Source: Winogradskyella forsetii (GTDB lineage Bacteria > Bacteroidota > Bacteroidia > Flavobacteriales > Flavobacteriaceae). Taken from it: DNA of 64,000 bases. The position numbers were made by a program, and so were the translations under genes. The stretch spans positions 372,001-436,000 of the forward strand of contig NZ_CP053348.1 of the NCBI RefSeq assembly GCF_013394595.1, written 5' to 3'. The stretch's first letter is position 1. Every line of letters begins with the position of its first letter. Below are positions 51,923 to 59,846 of the stretch, piece by piece. The notes under the pieces are model-generated. The model saw only the letters and a list, made by a program, of their open reading frames with translations, did no database searches and was not told the DNA's origin.

Positions 51923-52889
51923 TAAAGGAGAGATTTCAAAATTTATAGAAAAATATTATTTACACTTTAATGCAGCGGCTTTGGTTGATGCAGCAAAAGG
52001 TTACGAAGCGCAACTTAATTCGGGTGCAAAGATGTTAGTGTCTTTGGCTGGTGCAATGAGTACGGCTGAATTAGGTAAGATTTTTGCCGAAATGATTCGC
52101 CAAGATAAAGTGCAAATCATATCCTGTACAGGAGCAAATCTTGAAGAGGATATTATGAATTTGGTAGCACATTCACATTATAAACGTGTACCAAATTACC
52201 GGGATTTAACACCTCAGGACGAATGGGATTTGCTGGAAAAAGGCTTAAACCGAGTAACGGATACTTGTATACCAGAAGAGGAAGCGTTTAGAAGAATCCA
52301 AGAACATATCGTTAAGATTTGGAAAGATGCCGAAGCCAATGGCGAACGTTATTTGCCACATGAATATATGTACAAATTATTGTTATCTGGTGTTTTAGAA
52401 GAATACTATGAGATTGACCTCAAGGATTCTTGGATGTATGCCGCAGCAGAAAAAAACCTTCCGATAATTTGTCCAGGTTGGGAAGATAGTACCATGGGAA
52501 ATATCTTTGCAAGCTACGTACTTAAAGGCGAATTAAAAGCAAGCACCATGAAATCTGGTATTGAGTACATGACATTCTTAGCGGATTGGTACACGGACAA
52601 TTCTGAAAATGGTATTGGCTTTTTCCAAATAGGAGGCGGCATTGCTGGTGATTTTCCAATTTGTGTTGTGCCCATGTTGTACCAAGATATGGAACGACCA
52701 GAAACACCATTTTGGAGCTATTTCTGTCAAATCAGTGATAGTACAACGAGTTACGGATCGTACTCTGGAGCCGTTCCAAACGAAAAAATTACTTGGGGAA
52801 AATTGGATATTAACACGCCAAAGTTTATTATAGAAAGTGATGCAACCATTGTAGCACCATTAATTTTTGCTTATCTCTTAGATATGTAA
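51912..52889 (+). CDS. Deoxyhypusine-synthase-like protein, probable polyamine enzyme
   Basis: From ATG 51912 the protein has 325 residues (MTTNKGEISKFIEKYYLHFN). The NAD-binding GAMSTAELGKIFAEMIRQDK, SCTGANLEEDIMNLVAHSHY, PIICPGWEDSTMGNIFASYV and the catalytic-Lys segment EKITWGKLDINTPK match deoxyhypusine synthase. Bacteria lack eIF5A, and bacterial members are thought to make homospermidine or related polyamines. It overlaps speB by 11 bases and the next gene by one, so tight coupling supports a polyamine role. A start 63 bases earlier is open but would lie inside the speB tail. Confidence 0.88.
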   Translation: MTTNKGEISKFIEKYYLHFNAAALVDAAKGYEAQLNSGAKMLVSLAGAMSTAELGKIFAEMIRQDKVQIISCTGANLEEDIMNLVAHSHYKRVPNYRDLTPQDEWDLLEKGLNRVTDTCIPEEEAFRRIQEHIVKIWKDAEANGERYLPHEYMYKLLLSGVLEEYYEIDLKDSWMYAAAEKNLPIICPGWEDSTMGNIFASYVLKGELKASTMKSGIEYMTFLADWYTDNSENGIGFFQIGGGIAGDFPICVVPMLYQDMERPETPFWSYFCQISDSTTSYGSYSGAVPNEKITWGKLDINTPKFIIESDATIVAPLIFAYLLDM

Positions 52890-54421
52890 TGGAAGAACAG
52901 AAAATTGAAAATATAGAATTACAGTATTTAACGGTTGATGATTACGAAGAACTAAAATCGGCAACCTTAGAATCCTATGGCGGTGTTTTAAATTCCTATT
53001 GGAAAAAACACCATATAGAACGCCTAACATCCATTTTTCCGCAAGGCCAGGTGGTCATTAAAATTGATGGTAACATTGCGGGTTGTGCGTTGTCGCTTAT
53101 TGTAGATTATGATAAGGTAGAGGATAACCATACCTATGCGGATATTATTGAAGGCGATAAATTTAATAATCACGATGAATTTGGTGATGTGCTCTACGGT
53201 ATCGATGTGTTTATTAAACCTGAATACAGAGGGTTAAGATTAGGAAGGCGTCTATATGATTACAGAAAAGAGCTTTGCGAAAACTTGAATCTCAAAGGTA
53301 TTGTTTTTGGCGGACGAATGCCAAACTATCATAAGTTTCAGAGTGAATTAACGCCAAAAGAGTATATTGAAAGAGTTAAGCACAAAGAAATTCATGATCC
53401 GGTTTTAAACTTTCAGATTTCAAATGATTTTCATCCTTTACGAATTATAAAAGGTTATTTGGAAGGCGATACCGCGTCAAGCGAATATGCAGTTTTGATG
53501 GAATGGGATAATATTTATTATACCAAGAAAAGTAAAAAAGCGAGCAGTGTAAAAACTATTGTCAGGTTAGGTTTGATCCAATGGCAAATGCGTACCTATA
53601 ATAGTTTGGAGGAATTGATGCAACAGGTGGAATATTTTGTAGATAGTGTTTCGGCGTACCGTTCAGATTTTGCCTTGTTTCCTGAGTTTTTCAATGCACC
53701 GTTGATGGCAAAGTTCAACCACATGCACGAACCAGATGCGATAAGGGAATTGGCAAAATATACGGATATCATTGTCGAAAAAATGCAGCAATTATCCATT
53801 TCGTATAATATCAATATCATAACAGGTAGTATGCCAGAGCTTATTGACGATAAACTTTTTAACGTCGGTTATCTTTGTCGAAGAGACGGTAGTTTGGAGC
53901 GTTATGAAAAAATTCATGTAACGCCAGATGAAGCCAAAGTTTGGGGCATGCAGCGTGGTCATAAATTGCAAACTTTTGATACGGACTGTGGTAAAATAGG
54001 GGTTTTGATTTGTTACGATTCTGAATTTCCTGAGCTATCGCGATTATTGTCTGATGAAGGTATGGATATTCTGTTTGTACCGTTTTTAACGGATACCCAA
54101 AATGGTTATTCGAGAGTGCGTTTGTGTGCTCAAGCCAGAGCTATAGAAAACGAATGCTATGTGGCCATTGCAGGAAGCGTAGGGAATTTACCAAATGTGA
54201 ATAATATGGATATTCAATATGCGCAATCAGCCGTGTTTACGCCGTGCGATTTTTCATTTCCTAGTAATGGGATAAAAGCGGAAGCGACAACCAATACTGA
54301 AATGATATTGGTTGCCGATGTGGATTTGAGCCTGTTAAGGGAACTGCACGCTTTTGGTGCTGTAAAAAATTTAAAAGATCGCAGAAAAGATGTTTATGAT
54401 GTTATTCGAGTAAATAAATAA
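52889..54421 (+). CDS. GNAT acetyltransferase-nitrilase fusion
   Basis: A 510-residue two-domain protein; its ATG overlaps the preceding TAA (TAATG). Residues about 10-200 are a GNAT domain (YGIDVFIKPEYRGLRLGRRL, acetyl-CoA loop). Residues about 225-505 are a carbon-nitrogen hydrolase with Glu in FALFPEFFNAP, Lys in RYEKIHVTPDEA and Cys in GVLICYDSEFPEL, a complete triad. The fusion is known in bacteria without firm function. Placed at the end of the polyamine operon, it may acetylate and deamidate polyamine derivatives, which is inferred from context. Confidence 0.9.
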   Translation: MEEQKIENIELQYLTVDDYEELKSATLESYGGVLNSYWKKHHIERLTSIFPQGQVVIKIDGNIAGCALSLIVDYDKVEDNHTYADIIEGDKFNNHDEFGDVLYGIDVFIKPEYRGLRLGRRLYDYRKELCENLNLKGIVFGGRMPNYHKFQSELTPKEYIERVKHKEIHDPVLNFQISNDFHPLRIIKGYLEGDTASSEYAVLMEWDNIYYTKKSKKASSVKTIVRLGLIQWQMRTYNSLEELMQQVEYFVDSVSAYRSDFALFPEFFNAPLMAKFNHMHEPDAIRELAKYTDIIVEKMQQLSISYNINIITGSMPELIDDKLFNVGYLCRRDGSLERYEKIHVTPDEAKVWGMQRGHKLQTFDTDCGKIGVLICYDSEFPELSRLLSDEGMDILFVPFLTDTQNGYSRVRLCAQARAIENECYVAIAGSVGNLPNVNNMDIQYAQSAVFTPCDFSFPSNGIKAEATTNTEMILVADVDLSLLRELHAFGAVKNLKDRRKDVYDVIRVNK

Positions 54422-54458
54422 GTATTATATTTAAAAAAATAATTGCAACATTAAGAGA

Positions 54459-54538
54459 ACACCATTAAAGTCCTTTCAAGTTGACAATTCACTCAGTTGA
54501 ATGAGACGACTGTCCCCTTGAGGGGACTTTAGGGGTGT
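54459..54538. repeat. 80-base inverted-repeat element, copy 2
   Basis: The right arm (54511-54538) matches 28 bases of copy 1 at 17146-17173, including TGTCCCCTTGAGGGGACTTT. The left arm is degenerate (AAAGTCCTTTCAAGTTGACA) and the loop keeps CACTCAGTTGA. It ends the polyamine operon region. Confidence 0.85.
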
Positions 54539-54556
54539 TATATATTAAAAACAATG

Positions 54557-54583
54557 CCTACAAGGTTTTAGAAACCTTGCAGG
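54557..54583. repeat. Palindromic dispersed repeat (AACCTGCAGGT family)
   Basis: CCTACAAGGTTT, TAG and AAACCTTGCAGG form a 12-bp stem (one G-T pair) 19 bases after the 80-base element, the same order as at 17094-17215. Confidence 0.65.
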
Positions 54584-54608
54584 AAAAAGAAAAAATTAGA
54601 TTTACCTG

Positions 54609-54935
54609 ATGAAACCAAAAGACGCACATTTAAAACGAGTAATAGTTGACTTCAAAAAATTAACCCCAGAAATTTTAGCCCTTTTAGTGGAAAAATATCC
54701 AGATGGTTATGATGATGGTCAAATAGTTTCGTTTAAGAATGCAAAAAATGAAACCGTTGAAGCTGTTGAAGTAACCACTGAAGATACCAAGTATTTGGTG
54801 AAAGTGAGTACAAAGCTAGAACAGACCATGGAAAATTATGACGAAGAGGATTACGAAGATTTCGAAGATGATGATCCAGATGCTGTAGTGGATCCAGATT
54901 TGGAACCAGGTGCTGAGGACGAAGATTTTGAATAA
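54609..54935 (+). CDS. Small acidic protein of unknown function
   Basis: The 108-residue product starts MKPKDAHLKRVIVDFKKLTP and holds a compact domain to about residue 70 (LLVEKYPDGYDDGQIVSFKN), followed by an Asp/Glu-rich tail (DEEDYEDFEDDDPDAVVDPD). Homologues with this form are common in Flavobacteriaceae and have no known role. The tail suggests binding to basic partners such as nucleic-acid-binding proteins, as a guess. Confidence 0.8.
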   Translation: MKPKDAHLKRVIVDFKKLTPEILALLVEKYPDGYDDGQIVSFKNAKNETVEAVEVTTEDTKYLVKVSTKLEQTMENYDEEDYEDFEDDDPDAVVDPDLEPGAEDEDFE

Positions 54936-55008
54936 ATCTTAGCGATTAGCTCAATTATTTTGTAATTTACTGTATAATAAATGGTTATAAATTTAAAATG
55001 GTTGAATT

Positions 55009-55422
55009 ATGGAAACTTCATTTCACATGTCCTTGCCGTGTTTGAGTGTAGAGGAAACAAAAAGCTTTTACCTCGATAACATCGGAGCTTCCTTGGGAAG
55101 AGCAAACGATAATTGGATAGATATCAATTTATTTGGTCATCAACTCACATTTATTCAAGCCGAAAAATTTAACTTCAATAGTCCAAATTATGTATTTGAA
55201 GGTAAAATGTTACCCTCATTTCATTTTGGAGTTATTGTAGATGTTGACCAATGGGGCGAACTCTATGCAAAATTGAATCATTTAAACTTAAAAGTGGTCA
55301 CCCAAACCACATTCTTAAAAGATAAAACGGGCGAACATTTGTCTTTTTTCATTAAAGATGCTAACGATTATATGTTAGAATTTAAAAGCTTTAAAGACGC
55401 TAACGATATGTTTAAAGTGTAA
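55009..55422 (+). CDS. VOC (glyoxalase/bleomycin-resistance) fold protein
   Basis: A 137-residue protein with the pattern of two beta-alpha-beta-beta-beta halves: FHMSLPCLSVEETKSFYLDN, WIDINLFGHQLTFIQAE, then FHFGVIVDVDQWGELYAKLN and LSFFIKDANDYMLEFKSFKD. The His and Glu metal ligands usual in the family are visible (FHF-GV, LEFK). The substrate is unknown. Confidence 0.85.
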   Translation: METSFHMSLPCLSVEETKSFYLDNIGASLGRANDNWIDINLFGHQLTFIQAEKFNFNSPNYVFEGKMLPSFHFGVIVDVDQWGELYAKLNHLNLKVVTQTTFLKDKTGEHLSFFIKDANDYMLEFKSFKDANDMFKV

Positions 55423-55602
55423 TGTATCTAATTTGTTTATTTAAACAGAATAACTAAAAGAATTCTTCAAACGTATCCACAGTAATTATAACCAAGAGGT
55501 TGTAATCTAAAAGCATTTGGGCTTGAGGTGGCAAATTCCCAAAACCACAAACTAAAAATTTTAATTAGTGTCGGATTATTTCGACATAAAAAATGTAATG
55601 CA

Positions 55603-55974
55603 ATGAATACAAAAAAAATGATGGTATTTGTGCTTATGGTAATGGTTTTAAGCGCCAATGCAATTTCAATTTCTAAAGAGAAAACTCAAGATAAAATGAA
55701 GGTAACAACAGCTGCTACCTTTGATGGCTACGATGAAGACGACGGGTATGCTTTCATCATACAAGAAGATTTGGACGATGAAGACAGTGAAGAAACGGTC
55801 TATTTTTCTGAAATTACCGAGGAAGCACTAAAAGCAGTAAACCTAAAGTCTGAAGAGATGATCGGTAAACGCTTTGAGATCACTTATGAAGTGACCGAAT
55901 ATGAAGAGGAAGACGAAAATGGTTATATAGAATTATTTGAAAGCTATAAAATAATTGCCATTAAGACGTTGTAA
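55603..55974 (+). CDS. Small secreted acidic protein of unknown function
   Basis: From ATG 55603 the 123-residue product has a clear signal peptide (MNTKKMMVFVLMVMVLSANA), which decides this start; the open frame reaches 75 bases further up without a signal sequence. The mature part is acidic (FDGYDEDDGYAFIIQEDLDD, YEVTEYEEEDENGYIELFES). Function is unknown. A rho-independent terminator lies 31 bases after the stop codon. Confidence 0.75.
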   Translation: MNTKKMMVFVLMVMVLSANAISISKEKTQDKMKVTTAATFDGYDEDDGYAFIIQEDLDDEDSEETVYFSEITEEALKAVNLKSEEMIGKRFEITYEVTEYEEEDENGYIELFESYKIIAIKTL

Positions 55975-55990
55975 TAAAATCAATCTGAAC

Positions 55991-57418
55991 TTATATAATA
56001 ACATTAGACTGCTGGGTAACTGGCAGTCTTTTTTTTATAAAAACTTCCCATATAAAAAAGGATAACACAACTCCATATTCCAAAGCAATAATCCATAAAT
56101 TTTCAGAATTATCAGTATTAGAATACGCCAAATAACTTAAGATCACAACCAATGACCAAACCAAGGGAAATTTGTAATTCGTAAACACACCAAATAAGAC
56201 TAAAGGTGCAATATACCAAGGATGAACGGTTGTACTCAAAAACAAATAACAAGATAATACCAATACCATCGATGTGATTAGTTTGGGTAAACTATTGTTT
56301 CTTTTAAAAAACGCTAACCCAAGAATTATAAGTACTGTAATTGCAGGTAGAACTTTACCGATAACAGCAATTTCATTGTAACCGGTTATGGCATAACCGA
56401 TAGCTCTTGCGAGATAATAAATACTCGCATTAAACTCAAAATTTCCAAACCAAAGACCCATAGTTTTTGCATAATTATTGACGAATTCCATGGAGAAGAA
56501 TGGCAGGAAGAATAGTAGTACCGTTCCAACTATAAACGTATAAAATAGTATTAACTTAAATAGATTTCGTTTTTCTTTTCGCTCACTGAGCGTAGTCGAA
56601 GTGAACCAACCAAAAAACAAAGGCAAAAACATCAGCGGAATCAACTTCACCGAAATAGAACAAGCCAAAACTACAGCTGCCCATTTCCATTTTCCAGCGT
56701 GTAATAGATATAAGGACCAAACGAGAAAGAAAATCATAATCCCTTCAAAATGAAGATTACCTGTTAATTCGATGATGATAAATGGATTTAGAATGTACCA
56801 AAAGATTCGTTTTGAAGGTAGTTTTAGACGGTCCAATAGCTTTTTGCCGAAATAAAGTGTACCAATGTCGGCCGCAATTATAAGCAATCGCATGCCTATT
56901 ACAGAACTTAAAATACTGTGTCCCGGAAAAAGATTTCCTATAACAAAACAAAGTTGTTTTAAAGGTGGATAATTGGTGTAGTGGGAAGCACTTAATGCGC
57001 CCATGCCGTTATATAGTTCTACTTGATTGGGAAAACCCGAAAGGATGCCCATTTCCATTTGAAAATCAGGTGTGCTCAAGTAAGGATTAAAACCAATCAT
57101 TATCATTTGTCCATCCCAAATAAAACGGTAAAAATCCTGCGATAAATTCGGAATGGCAAAGAGAAATAAAACCCGAAATACAATGGCTGAAATGGCGAGT
57201 AACCTAAAACCTGAAATTTTTATAATCTGAAACCCAAAGACAAAAAGTGCGACATAAAGCAACACTAGTTTTGTCACATCTGTGCGTACCAAATCATAAG
57301 CAAATGATAGATAAAAAATACTGCTCAACAACATGAAGAGGAGTGGTATTTTATGATATTTAAATACGTTGGTTAATGCCTGCATATAGTCAAAGATAGA
57401 AGAAATTGGACTATGCAA
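55991..57418 (-). CDS. Membrane mannosyltransferase-like glycosyltransferase (polyprenol-phosphate dependent)
   Basis: A 475-residue protein with about eleven hydrophobic helices. The first loop after helix 3-4 has NLSQDFYRFIWDGQMIMIGF and NPYLSTPDF, the acidic motif of GT-C enzymes such as MptB/GT87-like transferases. Later segments include FWYILNPFIIIELTGNLHFE. It would transfer a sugar from a polyprenol phosphate carrier outside the membrane. Start may be M12 (57385). The adjacent GT2 genes, one of them of the dolichol-phosphate type, could supply the carrier sugar. A dispersed repeat (56586-56604) is included in frame as TTLSE. Confidence 0.82.
   Translation of the reverse strand: MHSPISSIFDYMQALTNVFKYHKIPLLFMLLSSIFYLSFAYDLVRTDVTKLVLLYVALFVFGFQIIKISGFRLLAISAIVFRVLFLFAIPNLSQDFYRFIWDGQMIMIGFNPYLSTPDFQMEMGILSGFPNQVELYNGMGALSASHYTNYPPLKQLCFVIGNLFPGHSILSSVIGMRLLIIAADIGTLYFGKKLLDRLKLPSKRIFWYILNPFIIIELTGNLHFEGIMIFFLVWSLYLLHAGKWKWAAVVLACSISVKLIPLMFLPLFFGWFTSTTLSERKEKRNLFKLILFYTFIVGTVLLFFLPFFSMEFVNNYAKTMGLWFGNFEFNASIYYLARAIGYAITGYNEIAVIGKVLPAITVLIILGLAFFKRNNSLPKLITSMVLVLSCYLFLSTTVHPWYIAPLVLFGVFTNYKFPLVWSLVVILSYLAYSNTDNSENLWIIALEYGVVLSFFIWEVFIKKRLPVTQQSNVII
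56006..56036 (+). terminator. Rho-independent terminator inside the end of a convergent gene
   Basis: AGACTGC (56006-56012), loop of 10, GCAGTCT (56023-56029), then eight T to 56036: a perfect terminator for the plus-strand gene ending at 55974. It lies within the last 16 codons of the minus-strand mannosyltransferase-like gene. Confidence 0.85.
56586..56604. repeat. Dispersed repeat CTGAGCGTAGTCGAAGTGA inside the mannosyltransferase-like gene
   Basis: 18 of 19 bases match 41302-41320. It lies in a cytoplasmic loop of the protein (FTSTTLSERKEK) and keeps the frame. Confidence 0.8.
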
Positions 57419-57479
57419 AACCCAGTTACAAAAAAGATTGACTAGAAAAAGAAACGATTATTATTTTTGAAACTAGAAA

Positions 57480-58973
57480 CTAAATCTTAGAACTTAAGGA
57501 TTTAAAGAACACATAGCCAAAACCAATAAAGAGCATGAGGTGAAACGGAAACAACCCAAAATCACCACCTTGATCGCCAACAACAAAAGCACTGTACATG
57601 CCGAAGCCAAAATAAAGCATCAGAATACCTTCTATAATGACATTAGGCGATAGGTTTTTTCTAAGGTACTTATTGTTTTTCCAATTGTCTTTGTACTTAC
57701 TCAAATTGAACTTAGGCGTACGTACAAAGTCGCTACGTTTCCCTGCATGGCCTTCAATAACTGCAATGGAATTATGTAGTGAAAAACCCATAGCGATTGA
57801 GAAAAAGGTAAAGAACATGCCTATATAGCCAAAAAATCTTTTGAAGCCACTACCATAAATACTTTTGTACATAAACCAATAGCACACAAAAAATATAATA
57901 GTACTCATAACAAAGAAGCTCATCACATAAAAATAGTTACGCAAATGGGCATATTCATTCTTAATATACAACATCGGAATACTCAAAACAGCAACAGTAA
58001 ATATACTTAGGAACATAGTGCTATTCAATAAATGTAATAAGCCGTGAATTTTCGTTTTTGTCGAAATATTATCTGATGTGACCACACGTTTCAACATCTT
58101 TCTAAAGTTCTCAGCACCGCCTTTATTCCAGCGAAACTGTTGTGAGCGTGCGGCACTAATAACGATTGGTAATTCTGCAGGCGTTTCAACATCTTCAAGA
58201 TATTTGAATTCCCAATTTTTTAATTGTGCCCTGTAACTTAAATCTAAATCTTCCGTGAGTGTATCACCTTCCCAGTTACCAGCATCGAGAATGCATGCTT
58301 TTCGCCAAACACCAGCTGTACCATTAAAATTAATGAAGTGACCTTTGCTATTTCTACCGACCTGCTCTAAAGTAAAATGCGCATCCAAAGCAAACGCTTG
58401 GATTTTTGTCAGCAAAGAATAATCTCTGTTAATATGTCCCCAACGTGTCTGCACGACACCAATTTTTTCATTCTTAAAATAAGGAATGGTGCGTTTTAAC
58501 CAATTGGGCTGTGGTAAAAAATCCGCATCAAAAATGGCTATATATTCGCCTTTTGCAATTTTCAGACCTTCTTTTAGTGCACCAGCTTTGAAACCACTTC
58601 TATCTGTTCTGGTAATATGCGTAATATCTAAACCAATTTTGGACAATTCATCTATGTGTACTCTTGTAGTTTCTAGCGTTTCGTCTGTTGAATCATCTAA
58701 AACCTGAATTTCCAACTTGTCCTTAGGGTAATCCAATAACGCTATGTTGTCTAGCAAACGCTCCATAACGTACATTTCGTTAAATACGGGAAGCTGAATC
58801 GTAACCACTGGAATTTCTTCAGAATTTGAAAAATCGAAAGTCTCGCAATCTTGGCGTTTCTTTTTTGAAGACAGGTAGTTGTAGAGCAGATTTAACTGTG
58901 CCAAAGCATAGAAGAAAATCAGTACTATGGCAATTGTATAAATTACAATTATGGTATATTGAAGGTAGATCAC
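57480..58973 (-). CDS. Cellulose-synthase-like GT2 glycosyltransferase
   Basis: The 497-residue inner-membrane enzyme has an N-terminal helix, a GT2 domain with VTIQLPVFNEMYVMERLLDN, VLDDSTDET, FDADFLPQPNWL, TEDLDLSYRAQ and QQFRWNKGGAENFR (the D, D, D, QxxRW set), and four C-terminal helices. It is processive-type by motif, but flavobacterial members of this length act in polysaccharide or lipid glycosylation. Its start overlaps the upstream GT2 gene by 4 bases, so the two are coupled. Confidence 0.9.
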   Translation of the reverse strand: MIYLQYTIIVIYTIAIVLIFFYALAQLNLLYNYLSSKKKRQDCETFDFSNSEEIPVVTIQLPVFNEMYVMERLLDNIALLDYPKDKLEIQVLDDSTDETLETTRVHIDELSKIGLDITHITRTDRSGFKAGALKEGLKIAKGEYIAIFDADFLPQPNWLKRTIPYFKNEKIGVVQTRWGHINRDYSLLTKIQAFALDAHFTLEQVGRNSKGHFINFNGTAGVWRKACILDAGNWEGDTLTEDLDLSYRAQLKNWEFKYLEDVETPAELPIVISAARSQQFRWNKGGAENFRKMLKRVVTSDNISTKTKIHGLLHLLNSTMFLSIFTVAVLSIPMLYIKNEYAHLRNYFYVMSFFVMSTIIFFVCYWFMYKSIYGSGFKRFFGYIGMFFTFFSIAMGFSLHNSIAVIEGHAGKRSDFVRTPKFNLSKYKDNWKNNKYLRKNLSPNVIIEGILMLYFGFGMYSAFVVGDQGGDFGLFPFHLMLFIGFGYVFFKSLSSKI

Positions 58974-59659
58974 TTAAAACTATATTTAAAAATCCATATC
59001 AAGATTTTTATGCCAGCAAAGATAGCACCTTTTATGGTTCCTGAAACTTTTGAGACACCTATTCTATTTCTGTAATTTACAGGGATTTCCCGATAATTTA
59101 GGTTTTGTTTTAAAGCTTTCAATTGCATCTCCACCGTCCAACCATAAGTTTTATCTTCCATCTTTAGGTCTAGGAGCTTATGGTATTTAATGGCTCTAAA
59201 GGGTCCTAAATCTGTAAACTTTGAACGAAAAAAAAGTGTCATTAAACTTGTTGCTAACCAATTACCGAAAATTTGTGGTGTGGTCATTGAACCCGCTTCA
59301 CGTAATTCTTTTGTGCGGGCACCAACTACAAAGTCCACATTTTCTTCTAAGATGGGTTGAACTATTTTGGTTAATTCCTCAGGATAATCGCTATAATCAC
59401 CATCTAAAAAAACAATAATATCTGGTTTAATTTCTAGTTTGGAAATATAATCCATTCCTTTCAAGCAGGCATAGCCATAGCCTTTTTGCTGCTCTGCCAA
59501 CACAGTTGCACCAGCATTTTTGGCGTTAATTTCTGTATCATCTGTAGAATTATTGCTTACCACAATAATTTCATCTACAATAGATGGAATTGCTTTTATG
59601 ACGAGAGGAATAGATTGTGCCTCATTAAAAGCAGGAATGATAACTTTGATTTTCGCCAT
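58970..59659 (-). CDS. Dolichyl-phosphate-sugar-synthase-like GT2 glycosyltransferase
   Basis: Starting at ATG 59659 (MAKIKVIIPAFNEAQSIPLV) the protein has 229 residues. It has IIVVSNNSTDDTEINAKNAG, the DxD motif in VFLDGDYSDYPEELTK, and VDFVVGARTKE. It would charge a polyprenol phosphate with a sugar for a GT-C transferase such as the one at 55991. A start 21 bases upstream is possible but adds a non-family head. It leads a three-gene minus-strand group. Confidence 0.88.
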   Translation of the reverse strand: MAKIKVIIPAFNEAQSIPLVIKAIPSIVDEIIVVSNNSTDDTEINAKNAGATVLAEQQKGYGYACLKGMDYISKLEIKPDIIVFLDGDYSDYPEELTKIVQPILEENVDFVVGARTKELREAGSMTTPQIFGNWLATSLMTLFFRSKFTDLGPFRAIKYHKLLDLKMEDKTYGWTVEMQLKALKQNLNYREIPVNYRNRIGVSKVSGTIKGAIFAGIKILIWIFKYSFK

Positions 59660-59794
59660 TAAATTTGTTTGAAAGTGCAAAAGTACAACTTTGAAAGTGT
59701 AATTGGTCTCTTATTTTTATAGGGCAATGATTAGTTCAAATTCCCGAAAAAACTTGGTTGAGTTGTGTCAAATCTAATATTATTTATGCAACTT

Positions 59795-59842
59795 CGACTG
59801 CGACTGAGACTGCGACTGCGACTGAGACTGAGACAGCGACTG
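59795..59842. repeat. Hexanucleotide tandem repeat, eight units of MGACTG
   Basis: The units CGACTG and AGACTG (one AGACAG) run for 48 bases, ending 4 bases before the stop codon end of the polyferredoxin gene and lying between it and the glycosyltransferase group. GC content is far above the surrounding sequence. Length variation between strains is expected. Confidence 0.85.
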
Positions 59843-59846
59843 CGAA

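Noticed and set aside
55528..55602. Earlier start for the small secreted protein
   Set aside because: It hides the signal peptide, which begins cleanly at the ATG at 55603.
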